NCBI GenBank assembly: GCA_024741835.1
Contig: JAENRP010000012.1
Location: forward strand, 186,001 to 250,000
Length of the DNA: 64,000 bases
Direction: 5' to 3'
Source: Diplocarpon mali
Taxonomy: Eukaryota; Ascomycota; Leotiomycetes; Helotiales; Drepanopezizaceae
Shown here: positions 12,276-24,557 of the stretch, piece by piece
Layout: each line of letters begins with the position of its first letter
Numbering within the stretch: position 1 is the first letter of the stretch
Program-made: the position numbers and the translations under genes
The notes under the pieces: model-generated
Seen by the model: only the letters and a program-made list of their open reading frames with translations
What the model was told of the DNA's origin: nothing
Database searches by the model: none

Positions 12276-12392
12276 GGTGAGGGGGACGAGAGCAATGGCA
12301 AATCTCAGATCTGCACATAAAGAGAAGAGAGGGGGGTGAAGGGGACGAGAGCAATAGCAAATCTCAGATCTGCAAATAAGACAAGAGAGGGG
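12276..12392. repeat. Imperfect tandem duplication, about 59-nt period
   Basis: Copy one starts at 12276 and copy two at 12335. Both contain GGGGACGAGAGCAAT, then GCAAATCTCAGATCTGCA, then AAGAGAGGGG. They differ by scattered substitutions and a small length change. It lies in non-coding GC-rich DNA, and nothing points to a function. Confidence 0.85.
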
Positions 12393-12540
12393 TAAAGCTG
12401 CACCGGCCGCACTCAAGCCTTCTCCTTGCACACAAACCACCCGCGAGGGGACATAGAGGCATGACTGGCTGCGAGGGGGGAAGTATTCTGCTCTCTTCTC
12501 GCTCGCTTCTCCGACGGATCCCGAGGTGCTGTGCTGATGC

Positions 12541-12630
12541 TCCCGAGTCTCCTCTCTCCTCTCTTCTCTCTCTTCTCTCTTCTCCTCTCTTCTCCTCTCT
12601 TCACCTCTCCTCTTCTCTTCTCTCCTCCGC
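12541..12630. repeat. CT-rich microsatellite-like tract
   Basis: An almost pure pyrimidine stretch built from TCTCCTC and TTCTCTC units of varying length. It is followed at 12795-12880 by CCCATCGCCCATC and CCCACCT repeats. Simple-sequence DNA of this kind is common in fungal promoters and intergenic regions. Confidence 0.8.
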
Positions 12631-13600
12631 CATCATCCCGCCGTCATCCCGCATCTGATCTACACACGGCCGTCCCTGACCAAGCCGACCGGCACGGCTG
12701 ATCCCCCCACCGTCTGTCTCGGCGGTCCAGGCCAGAGGGATCTCACCCGCCGTGGCCCGACGCGTCTGGTCTCTGACGCTCCCCATATCCCATCGCCCAT
12801 CGCCCATCTCTCCCACCTCCCACCTCCCACCTCCCACCTGCTCATCTCCACCTCCCATCTCCACCTCCCATCCCAGAACAATCCACCCACAGAGCCCGCT
12901 CGCGTCAAAGCAAATCCAATACCCCCCTCGTGCAGCCAGATCAGAGTCAGGCCTTACCCCGCCTCGGCTCTCGATCCTTGGCTGCGTCTGCGACGGCGGC
13001 AGAGGGGGCATCGGATCCCTTTCCCTCTCCTGGGCCAGTCAAGCGTCTCCGCGCCCTGCCCTGCTGTCGCTACCCGCGGGAATGCGATTTTCACATCGTG
13101 CTGTGGCCTGTTCTGTACCTCATGCTGTGCCAGGTGGCCACGGTACATGGGAACCTCGTGTCACCGTACCAGCAGACGATTCAGGGACAGATGCCCACCT
13201 CAAACCCCCCCCCCCCCACAGTCAGAAGGTGTCGGTCGGGGAACAGGCCCGCCGAGTCTCGTGCTAACCCAAAACCCTCCCCTCCTCATCACTCCAGATC
13301 CCCCCCCCCCCTCCCGCTTTTGGGCCACTCCGGATCTTCGGATCTTCAGATCTCCAGATCGCCTGGTCTCAAAGCTTCCACGGCAACCCCCTTGGCAAAA
13401 GAAAGAGACGGAGAGAGAGAGAGAACACTATCTTGCACGACTCTTCTACCCACACCCATCTCCGACTCGCGCAGATCAGGACTAGAGAAGACGAAGTAGG
13501 ATCAGGAGAAAGGTTATGCCAAGGTCATTCTCGTTGCTCGCGCCAAAATGCCAGCCCATCATGGCGTGCTAGCTACCAATGTACCAGCATATAACAGTCT

Positions 13601-16600
13601 AGACCCTAAGCTCGTGCCGCGTCTCCGCTTGGGGAGGTGAGGGTCTGCTACAGTTCAGCGTCGACCATGTCACCTTTTCCAGGCACTCTACCTATCTCGC
13701 CTACCCAGATACTCGCGGGAGTCAGGGACAAGGGGAACGCTCGACGGCCGGAGTCGGGCTTGAAAGATCTCGATGCATCACAAAGGATGTACGGAGAGGA
13801 GAAAGGTTCACACAGCTCGCAGAACGAATCGCCCGCCCCCGTCACGCCGCTGCCCCTCGGCCACCTGATCGCCCTGCTACGCCCGTGCACCAGGAAACAA
13901 GGGAAGGAAAATCAAGCGAAACAGCCACATCCCGAGCCCGGTAGAATACCCAGCAACAGCCCCACGATCCAAAAGTCCCAACACTCAAGCAAACAACTCT
14001 GCCTCCAGACCCTGACGCCAGGCTACCCCCAGGTGAGCAACCAGTCCAGAAGATCCACGATGATCCTTGAGTCACGTCTGGCAAGCCCGACTAGGAACTC
14101 GACATCAAGCTTCCGCGGGAACTTGCTGCTCAGTCTCTGCCATCCTGGATTACGCTGGCCCTCTCCGGCGTACTCTTAGCCAGAGTAGCAGGTGCTTCAC
14201 AGGTCCGGCGCCGTTCGTGTGATCTAGAAAAACGATACCGTGACCGCAGTACGCGAGGTAGCAGGTAAGAGGGAGGGCCTTGGGGTTCTGGACGGGGAAG
14301 GATCGAGTTGGTTCAAGTTGTGGGGTGCAGAGGGACAAGCAAAGAAGGGAAATTATCTGGGAGGCATGGTAAACTGACATGAGGACATAACTGGGTGAAG
14401 AGCTTATCGGCATCCCCGTGCATGAAGTCTGTCTGGTTCGGTCCCAACCCCAGTTGTTGGCAAGTTCGCCGTCTCGCTCGATCTCCACTCCCCACAGGTA
14501 CGGCCAAACTGTTGGTCCTTGTTGTGGTGACCCCCGAAATTCTGCTTGCCATTAAACTGCGGCGAGCCTGATGTTGTTGGAGTGGCATGCGGCCGACGTC
14601 GGTGCGGTGACATTCGAGACGAGTTTCTTGTCCAGCGTCAAGATATCTCCCCATGCGTTCCCAGCCGTCTGTGCGAGAGTAGGCTGGGCACTTCCAGGCT
14701 CGTGGTGATGATGCAGAGAATCTCTCGGAACATGCCCTGTTGAGAGAGAATAGGACTGCAAGTTCCCCTTGCCCGTGAGCTCTTTTTCGCGCTTATCAGT
14801 CTTCTGTGTAGCTATGGACTGGACTTGACAGACTGTGTAAGGGTCATCCCCCGGGCAGTATCAGCTATCACTAGAGGCTATCACTATACTTCCATATCAC
14901 GTCGCATGGCTTCTGATGATCGGTCACGCCGGGCCGATGGGCGCACTTCCGATAGCTTCTGCTACTGACCCGAGAAGATGTGATCAGACATCCCTGCAGG
15001 CGTTGGGGAGGGATTCTGTGAGTGGTCAGCGACGACACTCTCAAGTCATGTGGTGTGCATACCTCTCGTATCCCGAATTGCCAGACTCTAAACGCTGTAT
15101 GGCGATGGACACCTCTTCGCGCTCCAGGTACAGGGCTAGACAAGATGAGTTTTCCTTCAGGATGCCGCCCTGGCTCAGTTTCTTCATCAGTCTTCCCAGA
15201 ATCTCTCTCAGGCTGTGGGAGAAAGCGAAGTCAGTACTGCCTCTTGGAGTAATATTCTAAAGCGCTAAACTTGATTCACGAGACGGGATTGGTTCGAGGC
15301 ATAATGGCTGATCCACGAGATGATAATGCAAATCAGGATACCGGAGACATTCACTCCACGAAAGCTCTCGGGACGTGCGCAGAGCCATCTTACTCGGTTG
15401 GCAATTCCGACTAGGCATCTCTCCACCAATCTCGGCGCCAAGGAGACGAGAAGTCAGCCAAAACTCAACGAGCCCCGGGAAATCAGAAGTGATCTGGGGG
15501 GAAGTGGTAGAACACGTGAGACCGATGAAGCCGATGCAGGCGGAGAACTGTCCGCAGCCCTTACACAGTCCACGGAGATATGCTTGCGCCCTGGGAAGGT
15601 AATGTTCGTGACTTGCCGATTGGTAGTGTTTCAAAGGAAAGGACAGGATGTCCTGTAAGCCTCCCAAAGACAGACCTACAATGGAGATACTAAGTCTATA
15701 TGTAAGTTACCCGATAGCCATCATTCTAGCTAGCGTATGAAATCAAAAAGCTCTCCTGCCAGTTCATTTTCGTAACCTCAACCCTTTGCGGCGATATCCT
15801 TTTGACCAGAGACATACTGGTTGTAATCACTTGGTTGTACATTTGGACGTTCTGCAATACCTGGCATCTCACGACCCGTGTGACCGGCACTTTGTCTACT
15901 CTCTCCGGCCGAGCATGTGGATACGGGCGGGGGCGCCGATATCCTCGTCAACGGGCGAGCTTCGAACGGTTCGGAGAGAAAGTCGAGGATCAGAAGAGTC
16001 CGCAGCCGGCCAGTATCCGAAGGGAGAGAATGCATCTCTGCTGACCGATCGAGATACTTCAGCCTGTGGATCTTCCTGCTCGGCGACCAAGAGCGCAGGA
16101 GATGCTCACCAGCGAAGTTGGAGAGTGCACGTGCGGCCAGCAGCCGACTATCGAGAAGGTGTCGCAAGACAGCAGGGAAGGGTTGGCGGGCGAGGTGAGC
16201 GCACAGTTTTTTCCGTGAGCGCAAGCCAGGTGAAGCCGACGAGTCCCACACAACCGAGACTGCTACACCCTTCAGGGAGGTTTCCATAACCCACTCAAGC
16301 GAGGGAGAACGATGATGAGAATTCGAAGGCTAGCTTGGTACCTGCATTACATGAGAAGAAAAAGACGAAGAAACCCACCCATGTAGCTATGGCCAATCTG
16401 CCAACGAAGCATAGGATATCGCTCGCAGCACGAGAATCTCACGTTCTGTTGCCAGATCCACCCCTGTTCCACGGTCCGGGTCGATGTTTTCGTTGCCCGT
16501 GGAGGTTCAGTGATCCACAAGAACCTGTTACCACGCGAAGCCACGGTAATGATAGTTGTCTGATGACATCCGCAGACCACATCTCCATGATCGAGAAAAC

Positions 16601-16648
16601 ACTATACCCGCCCAGGTCGCGAGAGGCGATGACCCATATCAGACAGAC
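13601..16648. other. Region with no resolved gene, possible spliced gene on the minus strand
   Basis: No confident gene model. On the minus strand between about 16290 and 14150 several open segments are bounded by plausible splice sites. One encodes a helical stretch described separately. Another near 15750-15880 would read RVVRCQVLQNVQMYNQVITT. I could not join these into one continuous protein or recognise a family. A 180-codon plus-strand frame (13637-14179) is equally unidentifiable. Base composition is nearer that of coding DNA than in the preceding block. Confidence 0.35.
15063..15212 (-). other. Exon-like segment, helical peptide of unknown family
   Basis: On the minus strand a 150-nt open stretch is flanked by a CTCCCACAG acceptor and a GTATGC donor. 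It reads LREILGRLMKKLSQGGILKE and continues with an amphipathic pattern ending in SGNSGYER. A 47-nt GT-AG intron (15016-15062) could join it to sequence ending in a stop near 14871. I do not recognise the protein. It may be one exon of a diverged transcription factor or a decayed gene. Confidence 0.3.
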
Positions 16649-17883
16649 TCACTCTTCCCACACCGGCAAGTCGATATCGACAACAATAGGCTTATTAAAT
16701 CTCCTCCCTCCAGGATGTGGCCAGCTGGATGCAACAATAGCAGCATTTATTATGCACGTCTCTCGGCGACCTACTCTGCCAGACAAGGCCTGTACATCGC
16801 ATCTTTGCGAAGGAGGCAAACCTCCTTGGCCACGAGTAGCAGGCGGCAAAAGGTCTGGGGAGACGGCAAGTAGACTCGCTGTGACATTTGAGATTCCTAA
16901 TGGTGTCTTGGGCCGCCGCGGTGACGTACCTGATTCCTCGAGCTTGTTTTCCGCTGCAGCGAGTGCTGGCCCCGGGAACTGGACGACATCTCGCATGCCT
17001 GCTGGCAGATCCCCGGGAGCGCCATCGTTATCAAGTGGCTTCCGTCCTCTCACTGTAAGGTCAACCAGTGATATCTTCTTGTTATTCGACCCAGGGTCTT
17101 CCCACCGCTCTACCCGATTCTCCTTGTATTTAATGTTCGACGTTCCCAGATCCCAACGAACGATTTCGACCCCTCTAGCATCGTGAACATGTCCACAGAC
17201 AGCCATCCGTGGCCGGACTCTCCACAAGGCGTGCCGCAAGGCTTCACACCCCGCTGCTCTGCGGTCTTTCCTCTCATCGCAGTGGTACTTTGGAGGGGTG
17301 TGTGTCACAACAATGTCTGAATCCAGTGGTATCCGGTCCCAGATATTTGTGGCCTCTTCTGTGCTGTATCCAAAAGCCCACATGCCGTTCGTAGGAGAGT
17401 ACGGGGACCCAAATATCTTGAAGGTTGTATGTGGGCCGGATGGGGATACTAGACTGACGACCGCGGACTCGTGCTTGAGCCATTGTATAGACGGGGATCG
17501 TTCCAATAGCTCTTGGCACTTTTCTGTATCCTGGGGGTTCTGATTGTGGAAATACAGTCCATATTGTGAGTAAAATTCAGAATCGAGGGTGATGTCGTGG
17601 TTACCTGGGATGTCTGTTAGCTTTGCCTTCGTGATTGTTTGCCCACTCAGAGCCCCTATAGCTCGCACATACCGGCGACAAGTATTTTCGCCTCAAAGTC
17701 TGCTTCCTCCAACCACTCTATAGTTTTCTTCAATTCCGAAAAGGTCCCCTGGTTCGTCATGTCTCCAGCATGTATAAGAACATCTCCCCTGGGAAGTTTG
17801 AAGGCTCCCCCAGGCCCGGCATTATGGGTATCGGAGATACAAACAAACCGGGTCTTGCGCGTGCTATGTAGCTCGTCAGACAT
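16649..17883 (-). CDS. Calcineurin-like metallophosphoesterase
   Basis: Exons on the minus strand are 17883-17673 and 17604-16649, joined across a 68-nt intron. All metal-binding motifs are present: RFVCISDTHN (D-x-H), GDVLIHAGDMTN (GD), LVAGNHD across the splice junction (GNHD) and RMAVCGHVHDARG (GHxH). The C-terminal segment with SSWPHPGGRRFNKPIVVDI is the conserved tail of the fungal MPPED1/2-like group. These are metal-dependent phosphoesterases whose natural substrate is unclear. A second intron at 16879-16929 (51 nt, GTACGT to CAG) is likely; it is a multiple of three without a stop, so the protein is 371 residues if spliced and 388 if not. I chose the ATG at 17883 because the motif starts shortly after. 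An in-frame ATG at 18099 would add a 72-residue hydrophobic leader. Confidence 0.85.
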
Positions 17884-18942
17884 GGCTGGATCTAGTTTAG
17901 ACAGACAGCCCAGAGAGAGTAGATTGTTGACTTGCAAAAGCAGAAAGTAAAGAGAAAGAGCGACAGCAACACCGCAATCACCTACCTGACGCCAATATTT
18001 ATGCCCAAGAGACTGCTGGGAAATGTCCATCTGGTCCTGGTGGCTCAAGACCTCTTCCTCGTAAAAGTATGTATAGTGTACAAACAGTAGATCTGCCACG
18101 GTTTGCCAGATAGCGCCTGGTGTCCTGTCATGTTGCTAAACGTGTCTGGGCTTCATACATCGGCATGCCGCAGCCTGGTAAACTTATTCCTAGGAAGCAG
18201 AGCCGGGTGGTATCGGTATGCGTAGTTCTCGTACGAGAATACATCAGACCTCAACTAAGGTTCCGCGGAACAGCATGGACAGGGAGGCATGGCTGCGTCG
18301 GTTTATTGTCGTTCACCAGGCGTGCGCTACGTAACAAAAGCTGCGATTGTAGCAGTATCGTGGGCCGTTTTTCATGCAAGTTGACTTTCTCGGCTTTCGT
18401 TCCTTATTAGATCGATTTCGCTAAATATTTCCGACGCGGCTCTGGTATCCCCTTTCCAAGACGGGAAATACAAACAACGAACCTTGCTGCTCCTCCGATC
18501 TCTCTGCCCACGCCCACGCCCACGCCCACGCCCACCTTACGAAACAAAGCCGGATTCCTTCGAAGACCACGAAGAGACTCTGCGAACGCCCCGTAGACTT
18601 CACACCGTTCGTGCAATTGTCGCGTCGTCGAGGGAAGGTGTCTACGCACGATCTCCCAAGCACGCTGACCCGCCCTCGTCTCAATCGCCCGCTTCTCGGA
18701 GGAGCCGTGCTTTGTTGCACCGAATCTTCATGGTCCACGGAGACACAGCTGTCATCGATTTCTATGTGACGCTCGCTCGAGTCCTGGTATGCGTCTGCAA
18801 GACATCCTAATACCAGCTGAACGAGCTAGCCAAAGCCACGCAGATCTTCGTTTGCGAACGGTCCTCATTCTCACAACTTCCAAAAGCCTGCTATCAGCAA
18901 CATTGATACTTGCGAGGTTGATCTAGGAAATTCAAAGGCAAG
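17884..18942. other. Divergent promoter region between the phosphoesterase and teaR-like genes
   Basis: The phosphoesterase (minus) and the TeaR-type gene (plus) point away from each other, so this kilobase should hold both promoters. A short hexamer array lies inside it. No convincing gene was found; the plus-strand frame at 18484-18810 is open only because of the repeat. Confidence 0.45.
18506..18535. repeat. Hexamer repeat (GCCCAC)5
   Basis: Five perfect GCCCAC units in a row, in a presumed divergent promoter. On the minus strand the same array gives GTGGGC. Confidence 0.9.
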
Positions 18943-20666
18943 ATGGCTGCGGTCTCTGCGCCGCAAGCCTCCAGTGCCTTGACACCTCCCAGCAGCTCGC
19001 ATGGAGAGCAAAATTCGTGGAACTATTCAGTGCCAGCACAATCAGATGTCAGTATTGAGACTTGGATGATGCAGAGCTCCAGCATCCTCTGCTATGAACA
19101 AGTACTGATCCAGGTCCCACACAGGCAGCCTCACTCCAAGCGGCAGAGCCAAATCGAGCGCCCCTTTCCCCCACAAACGGCCATGGCCTAGGACACGTAA
19201 CATCCAGTACAGAGCTCTCTCAGCGACGGTCCGATCTACCCCATGCTCTCCGGTCTGCAGAAAATGGGTATCTAGCGCCCGCCAGAGTGAACGCGTTGAA
19301 TCGCAAGGACAGTAGTCTCAGCGAGACAGGAAGTGCGGCAGACAGCCTACTGGATCTCTACGGACCAAACAGAAGTGGGATCAACGGTCTCGATTACACT
19401 GGTGGAAATGCGGTCAGATCAGAGTCTCTTGAGGAGGAGGAGGAGGAGGACCAAGAACGTTCACGCTGGATACACCGGGACAAACTCGCACGCATTGAAA
19501 GTCAGGAACTACAAGCTGCAGGTATAATTCTCCCCCAAGCCCGGGCTGCTAGCAAATCTAGCTGGCGAGAACACAGTCGAGACCAGCTGGGGAATGGTAC
19601 ACTGGGTGAGCAAGCACAGAAGCGGCAGCGTGTAGGGTCGCTTGCGACCGAGGAGGGGGAGGAACCTGAGAGCATTGCTTGGGACTTGCGGACAGCAGAA
19701 GAAGCTTCTCAGGATCAAGGGGACTACTACCAGGATATCAGTGGTGGTGTGAAAGGCGTCTCTCGGATCCCAGTCTTGAAGACCAGCCCTCTCCCTATAC
19801 CACTTCAACATTTGGAACGAGATACCCCGATGCGGAGGACCCAAGGCGGTGCGTCCGTAGCAGATGACGATTCGATATCGTATCCTAAACTCCGCGGCCG
19901 TAGCCAAAGCGTCAAGGCCCAAGAGGCAGCAGCGACAGCGACAACACTGACCCCAGCCAAACGAGTACTATCCGAGAACTCTCCAACCAAAAAGGCACCT
20001 GGACGAAAAGGCTCAATGGTAACAAATCGCGCCGCCTCTGCCCAAAGACCTAAAACGAGATCAGGCTCCACTACAATTAACTCGACCGCACGACCACAGA
20101 CCCGATCCGGCGACCTTGGTCCCAGTACCAGCATCAGCAAGCGGCCTGAAGGAGACCCCCCGTGGCTCGCAACGATGTTCAAACCCGACCCTAGACTTCC
20201 ACCCGATCAGCAGCTCCTACCAACGGTAGCCCGGCGGTTACGACAAGAGCAATGGGAGAAGGAAGGGAAATTCGGCAACACCTACGACACCGATTTCCGA
20301 CCTTTAAATGACGAGCAATATCCAAGATCACCCGAGCCTCCCCCCAAATCGCCCGAGCTTCCAGTCCCAAGCGCAGATGCCGAACCAGAGGCAGCTGCAG
20401 AAATAGAGGCAGAAGCAGAGAAGAAGTCCGAATCGGGCCCAGAATCCGAGTGGCCGCTCCGCGTCTCAAAAAATCCAGCACTGAGCCCCGGTCGCCCAGG
20501 CACAGCCGGAACAGGGAGCTACTCCACCATGCCGAGAGTCCACACCGGCGGCACTGCAGCAAACATGGACGCCGGGCCACTCACAAGTCCTCAGCCACCC
20601 ATCCGCACGCCAGACCCAGCCGAGGAGTCCAAAAAAAGCGGCTGTGGATGCTGTATTATTATGTGA
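18943..20666 (+). CDS. teaR: TeaA receptor TeaR homologue, CaaX-box polarity protein
   Basis: Two exons, 18943-19047 and 19125-20666, join in phase to 548 residues; the 77-nt intron ends at ACACAG. The middle is polar and disordered with an acidic run (about 115-130). The conserved core near residue 385 reads PPWLATMFKPDPRLPPDQQL followed by RRLRQEQWEKEGKFG, which I recognise from fungal TeaR proteins. The protein ends KKSGCGCCIIM: the last four residues form a CaaX prenylation box, with further cysteines suited to palmitoylation. In Aspergillus nidulans TeaR sits at the hyphal tip membrane and anchors the kelch protein TeaA, marking the growth site (Mod5 in fission yeast). The start was chosen because frame 19287 has no ATG and exon 1 supplies one. 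Confidence 0.82.
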
Positions 20667-21587
20667 CTGCAGGCTTCCACCAACAGGTTTGGGCCTTTCC
20701 TTTGCTTCCATGTACCAAGCAGCTCGATTCGACAAGTCCATCAATCGTCATTAGCGCTTCCGCGAGCGACATTGTGTGCTTCCCCTATCCGGGCTCATTC
20801 CCCCTTCCCCCGATTCACTTCTGTTCCAGTCAGGTGAGGGACCACACGCATACACTTTTTGCGCCATCCAGTCCCGTATCTCCTTCCTCCCCTTGACGAA
20901 ATCACGACCCTCCTCGGCCGGAGCAACTTCAGTCACTGTGTGACTTGCGCTTTTTCCTTTTGCTGCATTACCATGTTTGGGGGGCTGGCTGCTTTGATTC
21001 CCCGGGAGCTGTAGCCTGCATACGCTGCCAATTTGCTTCCCTTTTACTGTTGACTAAGATGGGTGGGTGGCTGCCAATTGAGGGAAATGTTCATACAGAG
21101 AGCGATAGAAGGAAGGTGAAAATAACAGCTACGGCGGAGACGGAGATAGAGACTCGCACGAGCTGTTGATACTTGGATGTGTCCTTTGTCGATACCATTT
21201 CGAGATCACGGAGTGGAGAGAGAGCTCAGTGGTGGGCGGGAGATCTAAGAGAGGCTTTGTATACATGGTTACTTTGGAATTCTAGTGCGGGTCCTCGTGC
21301 CGATGTTCTCATTACGTCGGGAGCGCATCAGCGAGCGAGAGGGGCGGGGGGCGGGGGGCGGGGGATGGAATCGGCTTCATGTCTCGGAGGGAGAGAAATT
21401 TTGGGCAAGCAGGTGCTGTAGTAAGAATTCAAAATCTTGATACCACTCGGTTCCGTTCTCTCGCCGAGCTCGATGCCCTCATAGTCATCATGGTACGATG
21501 GTGTGATTCCAATCTGGAGAGGATGACTCTGTTCATCCCCTAGCTTTCGTCTGCCTCTTGACGCGCGCGGATGCATCAACGAGTTCG

Positions 21588-21626
21588 TCCTCTCCTCTCC
21601 TCTCCTCTCCTCTCCTCTCCTCTCCC
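21588..21626. repeat. TCTCC pentamer microsatellite
   Basis: About eight near-perfect TCTCC units in a pyrimidine-rich block. No sign of coding use. Confidence 0.9.
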
Positions 21627-22894
21627 ATCCTCCCCGTCTCGAGGTTTCCGAGAGAGGGACCGGGCTCTCTGGGTTTCCTCGTGCGCAGGGTCGATCATGG
21701 CTGTCAGGGTGTGCTGACCGAGCGACCATGCTCGCGGGATCCCCGCGGTGAGGGGATACATACCTTGGGTGCAAGGGACTGGCCTCTTCCTCTGTCTTTG
21801 TGTCTGTCTTTTCTGTCTGTCTCTGTCTCTGTCTCGATCTCTGTCTTGAGAGACACAGCACGAGTGCGGGAGGATGGAGTGCAGTTTATGCTATTCTATG
21901 CTATGCTGCGTCTTGAAACGCAGCTTTCACGTGGGATCTTCATCCTCTTCTTCTGATTCGGACCGAGTGGCGGAGGGCGGGGGGTGGAAAACAGATGGTT
22001 GCTGATCCGCCTGGTTTGTTGACTTGCTTCCCGTCCCCCTCCTCCCCCCCCTCTCTCGGCTGAGATGACGGATGGAGAGATGTTCTTGTCAAAACACAGA
22101 GAGACTGTATTGTAACTATCGAGGGAAGTAGGAAACCCTCGGCACGCGCCATCCTACTCGCCCTGTTGATCGTCTGCAGTAGAATTTCCTGGAGCGCGGG
22201 TTCACGATATCGGAGGACATGGTGAAGCGGCTGGGAAGCACGAACGCGCGGGCTTTGGTTGCTGTCGAGGGGCGAGACTCAACGGGTGACGGAGGGGTTG
22301 TCGCATGTCGGAGTTTCCACTCGTCCACTTTCTTTCGTTCGTTCGTCCCTTCTTTCAGCCGATGCGAAGCGGGTCAACGGCGTCCGTGGAGCGAGGAGAT
22401 GGAGACAGGCTGAGAGGCCGTGCTATTTCCCTCGGCGAGTGAAGATCTTTAACATCGAACTTCCAGCTTCGCGTTGACGTTCAATAAGATCCATGAGGAG
22501 GCCACTGCTATGAAGCCAGCGCTGAGAAACGTCCCTTCAGTTGAAGTATCAAACGGAGGTGAGCAAAGCCTGGCATCAACGTTGCGGAGGTGTGTACAGG
22601 TAGTTCCTGTGCCGCCGAGCAGAGAATCTTTCTCGACGTGACGAGGTGGGTATCTCAGCCTCAAGCCGGACTTGCCCGGAGCACCCAGCATACCATGCAA
22701 CCACCCAGCGCGGGCGCAGAGCTCAACGGGCGACGGCAACCTCGTAGAGAGGATTCTAGGAAGCATAGCTACGACTTACAGATACTTCTCTTTGCACTTC
22801 GCTTCACTTCCCCTCGCGAAGAGCCGAGCGAGATGACGCGCTGTACCATAGGAAGATATGGCCCCTGCGTCCAGGGGCTCACTCGAGCGCTGAA

Positions 22895-22957
22895 GAAAGG
22901 AAAAGGGGAAAAAGAAAAAGGAAAAAAGAAACAAGAAAAAAGAAAACCAAAAAAAAC
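22895..22957. repeat. A/G-rich tract
   Basis: A purine run of GGAAAAGGGGAAAAAGAAAA type with three A-rich segments, in non-coding DNA. Confidence 0.75.
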
Positions 22958-23474
22958 GTCCCGGGTCCCGTACCGCGTGGGGAGCACAGCAAATCACGGC
23001 GACTAATCCCCAGCAAGGAAGGGGACGAACGATCCCAACCGTCCCGGGCTGATCTCCCAGCTCGCGACGCAAGGAGTGGAAACCAATAGCCCTCGCCTCG
23101 CCAGCCAGCGCCCTTCACGGGGAAGGGCTTCAGCTCGTCACAAGAGGCCGAGGCCGAGGCGAGCGAGCCTGGCCTGCCCAGGGGGACCCTGAGGGACCCT
23201 GAGAGATCTCACCTGGGCCCGTGGTCTCGCAAACTTCCGAGACCTGTGGGCGGTGGCTGTGCCACCCGACGGCGCCGGGATGCTAAGGTGCTAAAGGATC
23301 TGCGGTGCTGTAGCTGGACTGACTGTGCGAAGAGAGGAGAGTCGGGGAGAGTCGAGGAGGGTCGAGGAGGGTGGGTGAGTGTTTACGCCTTAGCGAGAGG
23401 CGACGATGCCCAGTGCCGGCGGAGCAACGGGGCGGCAAGTGTCGAGTGAGCGAGTGACGAGTGGGCAGGTGAGC

Positions 23475-23634
23475 AAGCGAGCAAGTGAGTAAACAACACA
23501 GACTGGGCAGAGTAAGGGCCATATCTACCCGACTCGACTCTACTCGGCGCCATCCTGCCCTCCTTCTCTATACCTTGATGTTAAGCGAGCAAGTGAGTAA
23601 ACACAGACTGAGCGGAGTGAGGGCCATATCTACC
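23475..23634. repeat. Duplicated 52-55-nt block
   Basis: Copy A at 23475-23529 and copy B at 23583-23634 share AAGCGAGCAAGTGAGTAAAC, then ACAGACTG, then GGGCCATATCTACC, with a 3-nt length difference and a few substitutions. The 53 bases between them are unrelated. The cause of the duplication is not visible. Confidence 0.85.
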
Positions 23635-24507
23635 TTGATCGACTCGACTCGACCATAACTTGCTAAACTCTACCCCACTCCACCTTACCTAACTCAACGC
23701 TACCCTGCTTTCCTATACCTCGCTCAACTCCACCCTCCCCTCCCCTGTGGATGATTTGCTGTGTACGCCTCACGGTTCTTTGCTGACGGGTAGTGGGAAC
23801 TACCTTTCAGGTAGGCTCAGGTAGGCTCGGGTCGGGGACGGTGTAGATAAGGTAGAGGTGCCTTACAGGTAAGCAGCCATCGAGGTCGCGGCCGCCATCT
23901 TCAGCTCTGGCCCTCGCAGCTCATACGTAGGTCTCACCGTGCCCAGGAGGGCCTGGGCTTGTCTACGGAGGTACCCCCGCCGCCTGCGTCTGGAACAGAG
24001 CCTGGGTACAGCGACCGCGTGGTTGACCTGCGTCGAGACGAGCAGAGCAAGACATAGGGGTGTGTTTGGGGCTTGTGATCGGGCTTGGGGCTGTGTGAGC
24101 AGGGCTTTCTTGACTTGCGAGCTGTCAGGTCACGGGGCCGGGCACGTGCTGGTTTCTGACTTGCGCTCTCCTGTGTGCTAGTAGCGAGGGTCGGTGAGGG
24201 GGCCGGCGGCGGCGGTCGTAGCGCCCGAGCCCTTGTCCTCCACTAGCTTGCCAGCATAGCGCGATCGACAAGTGACTGCTGCTCGGCCCTCACTGTTGCA
24301 ATTTCAAGTTGGTGCTAGAGCAGGGGTATGGCAGGGTGAAGACTGACCGGGCGGAATTCCCTCCTGAACCGCTCTACTCAGACCAGGGGAACAAGATCTC
24401 TCTGGAGGAACTGTTGGGCTGTGGGCTTCTCGGGACGGGTCTAGACCTGGACGAAAGCGAGAGAGGGAAGGGTTCGCTTATCTCGAGATTGCCGAGGCTC
24501 GTCCGGA

Positions 24508-24508
<1 letters not shown>

Positions 24509-24556
<48 letters not shown>
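24509..24556. repeat. (AAC)16 trinucleotide repeat
   Basis: Sixteen uninterrupted AAC units, 48 nt. It lies in two open frames (poly-Thr on plus, poly-Val or poly-Leu on minus), neither of which looks like a real protein. Confidence 0.95.

Positions 24557-24557
<1 letters not shown>

Larger units (their letters stand above)
9526..13600. other. GC-rich region without a recognisable gene
   Basis: Four kilobases of GC-rich, low-complexity DNA upstream of the J-domain gene. Poly-G runs lie near 9669-9678 and 10060-10073. A single unresolved base (n) is at about 10590. Reading frames of up to 405 codons exist on both strands, but they overlap in several frames, have biased Arg/Pro/Ser/Gly content and no domain motif, which is what GC-rich random sequence gives. 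Near 11110-11240 the phrase TGGCCCATATTTGGCAG recurs imperfectly as GGGCCATAATTGGCAG. Tandem and CT-rich repeats in the distal part are listed separately. Part may be the long promoter or 5' leader of the J-domain gene. Confidence 0.5.

Noticed and set aside
16335..17186. 283-codon plus-strand frame
   Set aside because: Antisense shadow of the phosphoesterase exon, whose motifs are clear.
19287..19330. Start of the TeaR-like protein at 19287
   Set aside because: That position is GTG, and the frame continues upstream to a clean intron acceptor with an ATG exon at 18943.
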